This document shows, piece after piece, positions 1 to 10,500 of a stretch of 64,000 nt of DNA (position 1 is its first letter; each line of letters starts with the position of its first letter). Under the pieces are notes generated by a model. That model did no database searches. It was not told where the DNA came from and was given only the letters and a program-made list of their open reading frames with translations. Source of the DNA: Hondaea fermentalgiana. Lineage: Eukaryota > Sar > Bigyra > Thraustochytrida > Thraustochytriidae. The stretch spans positions 212,037 through 276,036 of the forward strand of contig NPFB01000008.1 of the NCBI GenBank assembly GCA_014084085.1. Direction: 5' to 3'. A program made the translations under genes and the position numbers.

Positions 1-10
1 AGCCGCCGCG

Positions 11-3000
11 ATGCAGCGCCAGCACTCGGCGCTCGAAGACCTGCTGCTCGAGGCCAGCAGCGGCGAGGAGGATGCCGCGGATCTCGCCTCCGCGGCCTCG
101 GGCGCCGCGAGCGACGACCTCGCCGCCACGGCCTCGCCGGCGGCAGCGGCGTCGACGACCTCGCCGCCGCTTCTGGCCGGGAACGCCGCCGCCGGTGCTG
201 TAGCCGAGAGCGACGAATACCGGGCGGGGACTCCCGGGCTCGAAGCAGCGGCGACGACGGCGCACGCAGGCAAGGTCAAGGACGAAGACGAGGCCGGCCA
301 AAACGAGAACGCGCCAAGGCCACGGCGACTCGCGCCCCCGCCTACTGTCGAAGATCTCCTCGCCGAGAGCGACGATGACGCCGCAGAGGACATGAGCGGA
401 GGTGACATCGATGCCCTGCTTGCAGAGGACGACGAAGACGACCACGACAAGGACGTTCTCGGCGACATTCGCAGCAGCAGCAACAATGACGACAAGGGAA
501 AAGAAGAGATTTCATCTCAAGAACTGAATGGCGTAAAAGGTGATGGAGTTGAGGTTCTTGGCAACAACAACAATGAAAATGAGGAAGATGACGCTTCGGG
601 TGACGTGCCTCCATCGACCGCTGCCAAACAAGATGGTGATTCTGGCTCGATTTCCTCGGTCGCCCAAGACAAGACCCATTCACCACACACAGCGCGAAAG
701 ACAGAGCACGAAACCCTAGACAGTGGCCAAAAGGGACATGATGAAAATGTTCGCAACGTCAAGGACGACATGCAAGATTCGTCATCCTCCCGCTCCGCGT
801 CGGCGGCAAGCAAACGGATCCAACGGCTCACGAGCTACACAAACGTTGGAAACCGTGAAATTTCCGCTCCCCTTCATGAAATCCGTGCCAAGTTTCGCGC
901 CCGAACAGAGGCCAACTTTGCCTCCGCCAAGGGCATTGACGCCAATGTGCAATTTGCTCAGGTTGTCAGCCTCGACGTCATGGACAACATCACCGCTGAT
1001 CTGGAACGAAACGCCCAGTTCGAGCAGCACGGACCCGGCCTGCCGACGTCAATTGCAGTCCTTGGCTCCAACATCATCATTGGTACTTCGCGTTCACTAA
1101 TGCTTGTCTTTGATGCCGAGCAAAGATGCACGCGCGTGCTCTGCGGTGGGCGTCCATTCGACAAGCTCGAAGCAGCTCTTCGCTTCAGTCTCACCTCCGA
1201 CGCAAATCACGGACCCGTGAGCTCTATCGACGCAGCCGTCTCGGGCGCGAATAGCCACAACCTCTTGGCCGTCGGTTTCGCGCGAGGGCGAGTGGAAATC
1301 TGGGATCTCACACGCTTCGCGCTTTTGCGCCATGTGGCGGAAGCCAGCGGACCTAGTGCACATTCGTGCGCTATTTGCTCAGTTCGTTTCGTCGGCACCG
1401 GCGGACCCAAGAGTAATCGCTTTGACCTCGGCTCAGGGTCTGCGGCGCCTCGCAAACCATACGCGACCATTGTGAGCGCAGACACGAGCGGCGTAGTCAA
1501 TATGAGCATCGTGTCCAAGACGCTCATGATGTTTTCACTAGAAACGAAGTGTCTTCTTGATGGCGCTGCGGGGCAGATCGTTTCAATGGCAGCCATTGAA
1601 ACCCTCAATCTCGTTGCCATCACCTCTTCCCGCGACACGTTCGTTGTCTCACTCGACAATAATACTGCCAAAATTGTACATCGGTGGCCCGTAGCAGCAG
1701 GCCAGGAAGCCGCCCAAAAAGAAGCCGCTGCAAATGGCATCTTGCCGCGCCTTTCCTGGGGCCACGCGAGGCTCGCCGACGACTTCTCGCGCCAAAAGTC
1801 GCCTCACATTCTCGCGCGCGCCGAGGGCAATATAGTACGCTTTTTGCGCTGCGATGTAGCGATTGATCGCAAGTCACGAAAACGACATCAGCGCGTCGAC
1901 CTCTCGCGCGAGACGTATCAAGACAAGGCAGCGCAAAGCTTTGTGGCGCTCGAATGGCTGAGCGAGACGCTCCTCGCCTTGCTTACATCAGACTATGACC
2001 TCTGTATTCTCGACGTTTCAGGCATGGCCGTCGTCGAGCGGACGAGCGTGCGCAACGTGGAGCTCGTGTGGACCGCGTTCAGCGCGCGCGACTTTTCGTT
2101 TCAGAATAGCGTGCGCGCTAATGGGTCAGAGCTCTATCTGCTCGGCATTCGCCAGCTTAGTTTAGCGTCTGTGCAATCCTGGATGCAGCGCGTCGAGGTC
2201 CTCATTGCGCACAATGGCTGGCTCGAAGCTCTGGCCCTCGCACTTGATCATTATCAGCTCACCAACCACAGAGACACAGGCCAACTCGTCGACCTCGTCA
2301 TGCGTTTTGTGTCAACGGCCGCAGGGACGCCCGTGTTGGGAGATCCGCAAAGCGTCGCAGCCTGCATTGAATTCTGCGTCGAAATCGAAAAGACTGACTT
2401 TCTCTTTGACACCGTGTACAATGTATTTGTGCAGTGCGGCCAGCAAAGTGTCTTTTTGCGTCTCATGGAGCCCTATATTCTCAACAGACTGCTCACCGTC
2501 GTGCGCCCTTCGGTACTGCAGGACTTTGTTCACGAATACATGCAAAAGGACCAAGCCGACCGGCTCGAACAATGCATTCTGCATCTCACGCCCGACACAA
2601 TTCGCACGGATCTTCACACCCTGGTCAGCGTCTGCAAGGCAAACGGCCTGCTTTCCGGTCTTGTATACCTCTACACAGCCGGCCTTAATGACTTTGAAAC
2701 GCCGGCGCGTTCGCTACTGGAAATGGGCGAGGTCGAGCGCCTCCTGGCGTACATGGAGACGTCTTTTCACGGACTTTCCTACCCGTTTGGCTTTCCCATG
2801 GAGCCTGGTGCGACGGCCTTTGTTCGCGTGACGCTCTTGGGCTTCCTCATTGAGAACATCAAGCCGATGGCACGCGCTCTCGTACTGAATGACAAGGACG
2901 TCACCGATCTCTTTGCGCTCTGTCGCGCCGGCCTCGGACCCACACAGGACGAGTGGGAGCTCCGCGTGGTCGAGGCCGTTCGCACTCTTGACATGTCCGA

Positions 3001-4387
3001 GGCAGTGGCACTCTGCTCGGATCGACTGCTCGAGCACTCGGTGCCTGGTCTGCGCGATGCTGATCTCGTCGATCAGGTTTTGCAGCGGATTATTCTTGAT
3101 ACCAAGAACCAGGGCGAGCTCGTACAGGTTCTGAAACACTGCAATGGAGACCTGTACGACGTCGAGCGACTTACGGAGCAGCTTCGAGCCTTTGGCTGGA
3201 ACCGCGCGCTTAGAACCTTGCACGAGAACGCGCTTGAGGCGGCAATTGCAGACGGTCAAAACCCCGCGCGCATACAGTCCGTCTACGAGCAGATTATCCG
3301 CGTCAGTGAGACGCCAGCTGCCTTTATTCACTCGCAGCTTTTGCGCTACCACGATGCTCTCGTCGTGCGGGAGGCGCTCGAGGAAGCCGTCAAAGCAAAC
3401 CTTGCTTCTCTTCTTGCGAACGGCGACGAGCGCGACCTTGCTGCGCAAGTCATTGTTCGGGTCGTTGCGCGCGCACGCGAGCTCGATGCGTTCCCGGAGC
3501 TGCAATTCCTGCACATGAAAAATGCATACCTGACCAGCTCCCTCGGCATTGACCCCGGATCCTCTGGATCCTATGGTTTTGACGAAGGCCTCGAAGACAC
3601 CGCGGCAAGAGAGGCGAGCGTGGTTCGCTTTGTGGAGCTGCTTTGTCGCTTCGAGCCCGATGAGGTCCTTCGCTTCGTGCGTGACAGAGATGGGCTTTTC
3701 CCGCTCGACACCGTATTGGAAATATGCAAGGAGCACAAGGTAAGGGACGCTGCGGCATTCTTGCTTGAGCGGACCGGGGATACGACGGGTGCCTTGCACA
3801 CCATATTGGCCTCTCTTGGCGATGCGGATGTACATGCTTCTCTCGAGAGCACCCGCGCGGTGGCACTCGCTGCCGTGCAGCTTTGCGAGCGTAATTCGCT
3901 CACAGACCTGGATGAGCACAATGCCGAGCGTCTTTGGTTTGCGCTTCTTGACGCCGTGGCCAAACTGCCCGAAACGAGCGCCGCACAAGCTTCGAATAAT
4001 ACGGCGGTGCTTCGTCAAGTATTGGATGCCATGATGACCCGTGTTGAGTCAGAAACGATCCTCAGCAACATCAAGGCAGATTCGTTCGGACAAATTCGCC
4101 ACACTGTAAAGTGCATGGTGGATGCTCGGGTCTACGAGAAGCAGATACTTATTGCTGCACGCAGTCTTGCGTCCAAAGACCTCGTCAATCTTGTACGCGC
4201 CAAGCATGGGACGCTGGCCAAGGCTTCTACTCGTGTTTACACGCGTCGCGGGGTCGGGACAGGAGGCACGCGAGATAAGCGAAGTGCCGTTTGGTCTGCA
4301 TCTTCGCGCGCACGTGCCACACAGCCCTCTTGGGACCAACAAATATCTGATCTCTTGCCTTCCAAGCTCAAGATCGACCCTGACTAA
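11..4387 (+). CDS. VPS8: VPS8-like CORVET tethering subunit (RING-less)
   Basis: This 1458-residue protein resembles vacuolar protein sorting 8, the CORVET subunit that tethers early endosomes through Rab5. Residues 1-270 are acidic, low-complexity and probably disordered. A WD40-like propeller follows (about 275-720), with the Vps8-type segments SIAVLGSNIIIGTSRS and LLAVGFARGRVEIWDL. The rest is an alpha-solenoid with a clathrin-repeat-like stretch near residues 1215-1260 (LDTVLEICKEHKVRDAAAFL). The ATG has a GCC-rich context only 10 bases from the window edge, so any upstream exon would be invisible. Human VPS8 is a similar length but ends in a RING-H2 domain; here the last ~60 residues are basic, contain no cysteine pairs and cannot form a RING. 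It ends 117 bp from the convergent APC1 gene. Identity is from recalled family features. Confidence 0.85.
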   Translation: MQRQHSALEDLLLEASSGEEDAADLASAASGAASDDLAATASPAAAASTTSPPLLAGNAAAGAVAESDEYRAGTPGLEAAATTAHAGKVKDEDEAGQNENAPRPRRLAPPPTVEDLLAESDDDAAEDMSGGDIDALLAEDDEDDHDKDVLGDIRSSSNNDDKGKEEISSQELNGVKGDGVEVLGNNNNENEEDDASGDVPPSTAAKQDGDSGSISSVAQDKTHSPHTARKTEHETLDSGQKGHDENVRNVKDDMQDSSSSRSASAASKRIQRLTSYTNVGNREISAPLHEIRAKFRARTEANFASAKGIDANVQFAQVVSLDVMDNITADLERNAQFEQHGPGLPTSIAVLGSNIIIGTSRSLMLVFDAEQRCTRVLCGGRPFDKLEAALRFSLTSDANHGPVSSIDAAVSGANSHNLLAVGFARGRVEIWDLTRFALLRHVAEASGPSAHSCAICSVRFVGTGGPKSNRFDLGSGSAAPRKPYATIVSADTSGVVNMSIVSKTLMMFSLETKCLLDGAAGQIVSMAAIETLNLVAITSSRDTFVVSLDNNTAKIVHRWPVAAGQEAAQKEAAANGILPRLSWGHARLADDFSRQKSPHILARAEGNIVRFLRCDVAIDRKSRKRHQRVDLSRETYQDKAAQSFVALEWLSETLLALLTSDYDLCILDVSGMAVVERTSVRNVELVWTAFSARDFSFQNSVRANGSELYLLGIRQLSLASVQSWMQRVEVLIAHNGWLEALALALDHYQLTNHRDTGQLVDLVMRFVSTAAGTPVLGDPQSVAACIEFCVEIEKTDFLFDTVYNVFVQCGQQSVFLRLMEPYILNRLLTVVRPSVLQDFVHEYMQKDQADRLEQCILHLTPDTIRTDLHTLVSVCKANGLLSGLVYLYTAGLNDFETPARSLLEMGEVERLLAYMETSFHGLSYPFGFPMEPGATAFVRVTLLGFLIENIKPMARALVLNDKDVTDLFALCRAGLGPTQDEWELRVVEAVRTLDMSEAVALCSDRLLEHSVPGLRDADLVDQVLQRIILDTKNQGELVQVLKHCNGDLYDVERLTEQLRAFGWNRALRTLHENALEAAIADGQNPARIQSVYEQIIRVSETPAAFIHSQLLRYHDALVVREALEEAVKANLASLLANGDERDLAAQVIVRVVARARELDAFPELQFLHMKNAYLTSSLGIDPGSSGSYGFDEGLEDTAAREASVVRFVELLCRFEPDEVLRFVRDRDGLFPLDTVLEICKEHKVRDAAAFLLERTGDTTGALHTILASLGDADVHASLESTRAVALAAVQLCERNSLTDLDEHNAERLWFALLDAVAKLPETSAAQASNNTAVLRQVLDAMMTRVESETILSNIKADSFGQIRHTVKCMVDARVYEKQILIAARSLASKDLVNLVRAKHGTLAKASTRVYTRRGVGTGGTRDKRSAVWSASSRARATQPSWDQQISDLLPSKLKIDPD

Positions 4388-4504
4388 GCAGATATAACAA
4401 TGATTTCCATTGACTTTATAATCCTTTTTGCTCAATGCGCAAGTCTCTGGTATATACATACCATAATCTCTCCATGTTTACGTTTCTGGGCCGATGTAGA
4501 TAAT

Positions 4505-7500
4505 CTATCTGCTTACTCCCATGGCTATGGCCATCTTAAGAAGAGCGCTTGGTCGCAAAACTCCTGCATGCTGCGCCATAAATACTGGTAAACTCTCCAT
4601 CGAGAGCCTTGACAAATCCATGGATGCCAGCACGCCGGCATCGGGAATGCCATGAAAGTGCAAGTATGCCGCGAAGAGAACTTCATAGTTGGCGTGTCCG
4701 CTTCTTTGCGCCAGAGCGTCCTGTTCAACGGACGCAGTCTGCCCTCCTGCTTGATGGTCTGCAATAGCAGCGGCCAACAAAGCCCGCGGAGGGAACTCAA
4801 GACGCTGCAGATAATCGCGCAAAAGCCCAGGTGCTGCGTCGAACCCACGAAATGCCGCACGAAAGTTGTCCTCCAAGGACACTAAAAAGGCATAGTCCAC
4901 CAAGGGCTGTTCTTCAGGTTTGGCAGCTTGCGTCTGCTTGCGCATGCTCTCGTCTGCATAAAAGGCCATAAGCACCTTGAGGTTGCGCAAATGGAACGAG
5001 TGACTACTTCGCTGGAAGGCACGCCCAGTCTGATGCAGATTAATCATGTCATTGAGCATCTCGGGCTTTTCATGCGTGAGGCACTCGTACAGCGTTGTCG
5101 TGCAAAACTCGACAAATTCGCGTTCCTGGTCGTCGACGCCAGCCGGCACCGCGCCGCAAAAGTGTTTCGCAAATGCAAGAACGTGCGGGTCTGCTGTGAA
5201 GGCTCGCATGAAATCAGACGAATGGGTATCGAGACCAGACTTGGATTGCATCAGCTTGAGACGCGGCCTGGCCAACAATGAAGACACACCCTGCGGATCC
5301 TCAAGGTAGCTAAGGTGGCCGACCTTGCGCTTGACGCAAATCACGCGGTAGGCGCTAAGGGCAAGCTTTTGGGCAACATTTTGCTCGCCGTCAAGAGCGA
5401 TATTCATGGGCCAGTATCTCGGCGATGCGATCCTGATTGACGAGATCCACGCGAGTGGTGGCAATAGGCAAGGCGCCACCATATCAACGACTGTGGCCTT
5501 GCTCTGCAACGCCCGTGCCACTTGCCGCGGCAACAGACACTCTTCGCCTCTAAAGGCGACTCCTGCGATGCCTTCGCCTCGTGTGGCGGCCTTGTCGTTG
5601 TAATAGTGCGCAGCATCCTCACGTAATGTGACCTTGATGGGCAGATAACACGGCGAACGTGTGTCGATGTCGTACGCGTCGAGGCAGCGTTCTTCGGCCG
5701 CGAGCACGTACAAGTGCCGCAAGGCCTGCAAATGATACTGGTTGTCGAACGTATGGAGAGGGTAGCGCGGGAAAAAGGAGGTCAGAAGGGCCGCAATTGA
5801 GGCGTTGTCGTTGTTGAAGGACATGCGCCCACCACCGAGAAAAAGAATTCCAATCGCCGCGCCGATGCACATGTGATTTCCAAAGCGCACGGTTTCATCG
5901 GTCTTGAAGCGCAGGGCGCGCAGAATTCGAAGCGTTTCGAGATCTCCTGTTCCCGCCATGACGAGGGCAAGCGACACTGCACACGTGCCAAGGCAAAGCT
6001 CCAAGGTGCTGCGATCCGGCCTTTGGGGGACGTGAGGATCGTCGCTCTCGCAGGTGCGCAAGTGCGCAAAGTGCCGAACAAATCGAAGAATCGTTTGCTG
6101 CGCTGCGCGCAAGCCTGTGCCCACAAAACGCAGGCCAAGAGCAAAACATGCACCCGCAACAATGTTGGCATGGGCGAGCCGCACGGCGTCCTCATCAACT
6201 GGAACGCCCGTGTTGCGCCGCGGCTTGCCGTCACTGTCCTCATCCACAGAAGACTTGCGTGAATTGACCGACATCATTGAATTTCCGCGGCGTCGTAAAC
6301 GTGCAATGGGATTCGAAAACGTGCGGCGAGGTCCCACGGCATCGTGGCTCTGTGAGCGAGGACGGTTTGCCCCTCGTCCTCGAGAAGGGCTTGGTGTGGC
6401 GGCGCTTTGACGCATAGGCGGAGCAGGGAGCGCTTCCTCCTCCTCATCATTGCCGTCGTCCCCACTTGCGCTCGTTCGACGCCCTTCACCATGGTCCGCA
6501 TCGCCCATGTCCTCGTCGCTTTCTTCACCCGGAGGCGGCGAGACAATCTCGTACTCGAGGTTGTCGTCCGCGTCTTCCTGCGGGGCATGCCGTGCTCCTG
6601 CAAGTCCAGCCGCGCGAATCGAGGCCGCCGTGCTTCCACCGCCCAGAAGCCGCTCAAACGAGAATCGAATCGCAGGGGGGACCTGGCCCAGCGCCCACGC
6701 CTCCGTTGGTTCGACCGCGTCCCAAAGAACAAGACTGCGCGCCACCACGCGAAGCATGAGAAGATCGGGTCGAACATAATCGAGCAAAAAGTGCGTGTCC
6801 GGAATGGCGAGGCGTGCCGCCACGGATTCGTTGCCGCTCTTCAGATACATCATAGCAAGCGCGAGAGTGGCTCCCGGGGAAGTCACATTCACATTCACAT
6901 AGGGGCCCTCGTTGACCCTTGAGCACTTGCTCGGGTCTGAGCCGCCCCCCGCACGTTGCGCAGCGGCAAAATCGGGGTCCAGGCCGCCCACCATGTACCT
7001 GTGAAGCCTGTCCTCGAGACCGAGATCTGCGAGGCCAGAGAGTCCCCGCTCGCGTGCGCCAAAGCCGAGCGTAACAAAGCCCAAGGCAAGGCCAGCTGCC
7101 AGCGAGTAGCTTTCGCGGTCCTCACAGCGGTCGGAATTGGGACGCCGGCCAATTTCTGCGAGCAAGAACTCTGTCATGAGGCGATGCGCGGTACCTTGAT
7201 ACAACAGTCCAATGCCAATGAGAGCTGATGTTTGTACTGTAGGAGGAACTTCCATATCCGAGAATGCAGCTGGAAGGAGCGATGGAATGTGCAAACAGAG
7301 CATCTTGGACACAGTTGGGGCCATCGTGCCGCGCTTTGCGGCGCTGAGGCCAAGCATGATGGCCACAGTGGTCTCATCGTGTCCCTGAGCAAGATACTCG
7401 TATATATCAGCCATGGTCAGCGCTGCCAAATGACCATGCAGCCCGAGCGCGAGAAGGTAGCCTGCGTGCGTTGCGTTCGGTGTCTCGGGTCGGTTGTACG

Positions 7501-10500
7501 CGATCCAAGTGCGAGTCAACGGGGTCACTTGGCGGCCTGCCGCAAGACGAAGCCCTGCTGCGCATCCATTATGAAATTGCGGCCAGCTCATGAGCTCCTC
7601 GACGTTGCTAACGTTCGTAAAGTCGAGCTTGACGACGGCGTTGTTCGGCGGGATCTTACCCGCCAATGTAAGGACGGGAATGTCCACGGTGTCCGTGAGA
7701 AGTGGACGAACGGTTCCCAGCGTGATCATACCGCGCCCAACAGGCAAAGCCATGATGCGACGCGACAGCAGCAAGAGTTTGGCCTGCTGTGCTGCTACCA
7801 GCTCGTGATCAGAAGTCTCCGGTTTGCGCTCAACAGCAAGTCGCACCGGTTTCGAAGACCGCAGCAGCTTACAAACTTCCACAATGCGCCGATCGCTGCC
7901 AAAGCGCAAGCTGCTCATTCGTTGCAGCAGGCCGAATCCAGAAGGGTCGTCGGCCCTGCCCGTGCTACCACCGCGCCCGGATCCCGTAGCACGAGATGCA
8001 CCGCCTGCACCAGCGGACGCACCCATGCCGCCCATGCCAGAACCCGCGACTCCGGCACCGTTTGAGGCCCCGGACTTGGCCCCATCGAGGCCGCCTTCGT
8101 CCTCGAAACCAAAAATGTCTGCGCCGTGGGATCCGGCACTGACCTCGGCAGACGCGCTTGCGCTCAGACGCGCAAAGTCGGCGATGGAGAGTAGCTTGCG
8201 TGTTGCGGTCGTCACTTGACTGCGCTGTTGTTGTTGCTGCTGACGCAGCAAGGACTGATCCAGAATCCCATCTCGACCGAGACGACGGTCCATGGCTCCG
8301 CCTCCACCCCACAGAATGTCCTCCGCAACTTGAGTCGCCAAGCCTTGACCTGACGCAATACGCCGCCATACGGGTGTTACGGCAGTAGTAACGGTGCTGA
8401 GCGAAGCCTCGCTAAGACGGCGGCGACGTCGCAATTTACTCGAGCGTCTAAAACTGCTTCCTGCCGAGTGAATGGAACTCACGTAAGGCGTCGAGGAAGA
8501 TCGGGCTAGGGAAGCGGCATGTGCCTTGCTACTACTACCTTGCACGCCGCCAGGCGTGCGAAACGCGTTTCCGCTTTCCGAAGATTGAGAAGATGCAGGC
8601 AGCTGGGACGGCGGGCCAGATCCGAGTCCATCGTCGCCCGCGGCCTCGAGGCGATCAGCAATTCTTCGCAATTGCTTTCGCATAAAAACGGGTATGAGCG
8701 TTGGTGGTGGCGCTAGAGCGAGAGCTGCCATGTCCTCACGGCCCACCAAGACATATGCATCTGCAGGCCAGCGCCCGGAAGGGTTTGAGCGACAGTGATG
8801 AAGCGCCTCGCGAAGTGGGATGCTGAGCCCAAAGCTAAGCGTCTCGAGGTCTTGGAGTGTAAAGTTGAACCACACCATACCAAGAACGGTGCGCTCCGCA
8901 GCGTTGCGAGCTTCGTAGCCATGTACGCTCATCCAATGCCCAAGGGAGCCGTCCATGGCCACAATAGCTGACATGACGGGTGACTTGCTTGCGGCGCGAG
9001 GCATCTTGCGGTCCTTGCTGAGACGGAACTCGAGCGGGTCCGAGGTTGCCTCATCCCCCGTCCCACCAGCAAGCAAGTCGTAAAAGCAGCAGATTTGCTG
9101 CGTCCGAAAGCAGGAGTCGAGTTCTGGAAATGGTCGCAGGGTGGCCATGTCTGCGCTCGTAAAAGTGGAGTGTGCAGACGGACGCGCTGGTGTTGCCGTC
9201 CGGTCGCCTCCTCGCTCTCCCGAGCACGATGGAGGATCTTGCCCATTTCCGCGGAAAGACCCGGCGCTGGAACCCATGTACGCCACACCTGGGGGCTTTA
9301 TAGCGCGATAGGATCCGGAGGCGCGTTGCGCGCGTAGCGTGAGCCACGCGAAAACGTCGGGCGCAGAAGACGTTGTGTGCAGATTAAGGCGCGCCTCGCT
9401 GGGCATTGCTGGTAGAGGAATGGGGCTTTCGACACCAAGGTCTCGGGCGTAGTGATCAAGATATCGGGCAGCGCTCGAGGTGGTCAACGTAGACTTGACA
9501 ATGCCCGACAGCAGACCCGCCATGGGACGCACCATTCCCCACGTTAGCGTTGATAGTTTCATGTCCTCATAAACGAGGTGGAGACAGAGCAAAAGGACTC
9601 GAGCATAACGCTCAAAGGGTTCTGGTGCCGCCATGGCTGCTTTGGCATACGAGGACGAGACTTCGAGGAGGGAAACATACCATGCGATGTCTTCTGTCTC
9701 GCTCGGTTGCGGTGACTCATCGAATGGCAGAACGCCCTGGTTTTCTTGAGCATACTCGCAGTGAAAATCAGTGGCCATCATAAGCGCAAAAGCCGAAGAA
9801 GTATTGCCATGGTCGTCGTTTTCGTCATTTTCGTTGTCCGTCATGAGAGAGGAAGAAGGCGTTTTGGATGTCTGCCCGGCTGGCAGGCTCTCCTGGATGA
9901 GTGATGCTATGACAATGATGAAGGCAGCCCATTCGAGATCGACCGCTTTACCTGTCTTGGCAAGGCCCTGAACGCCCACGAGCACTGAGGCGGCTCGTTC
10001 GAGGCGGGGATCCTCGCCGTTACACAACAAGTCATACCAGTACGAGGTCTCCACGCGAATACGCAAGGCAACGCGAGCAGGTAGCGCCCGGTCGAGGCCC
10101 TCCAGACAAGGGCGAACGAGCCTCGAGGAAAAGGCCATTGCCGTCATGGCGCGAAGCACGTAGCCATTGTCGAGTACCAGATTCACACGGTTCGAGACGG
10201 CACGTTCGAGGCGAATGACTTGTCCAGTGCCCTGCGGCCGTTTGTTAATTGCTAAGGCAGCACGTCGCCGAGCCGCGACGCTCTGCCCTGCCGAAGGCGA
10301 GGGCAACGGGGGCACAAGCTCTGTCGCGAGCTCTATTGAACAGAGAGAGGATGCGCCGCGAAAGAGCTGGAGCTTGCCGTCCAGTCCAAGCACCAAGAGA
10401 TCGAGACAGTTTGCATTTCCGGAGGCCATGACAGGCTGTGCGCTCTTACACTCAAGGACAAATGCGTCCTCAATGAAGACCTCCGTTCGAGGTGCGGACT

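Noticed and set aside
2714..4018. 434-codon open frame antisense to VPS8
   Set aside because: It has no domains and lies fully inside VPS8.
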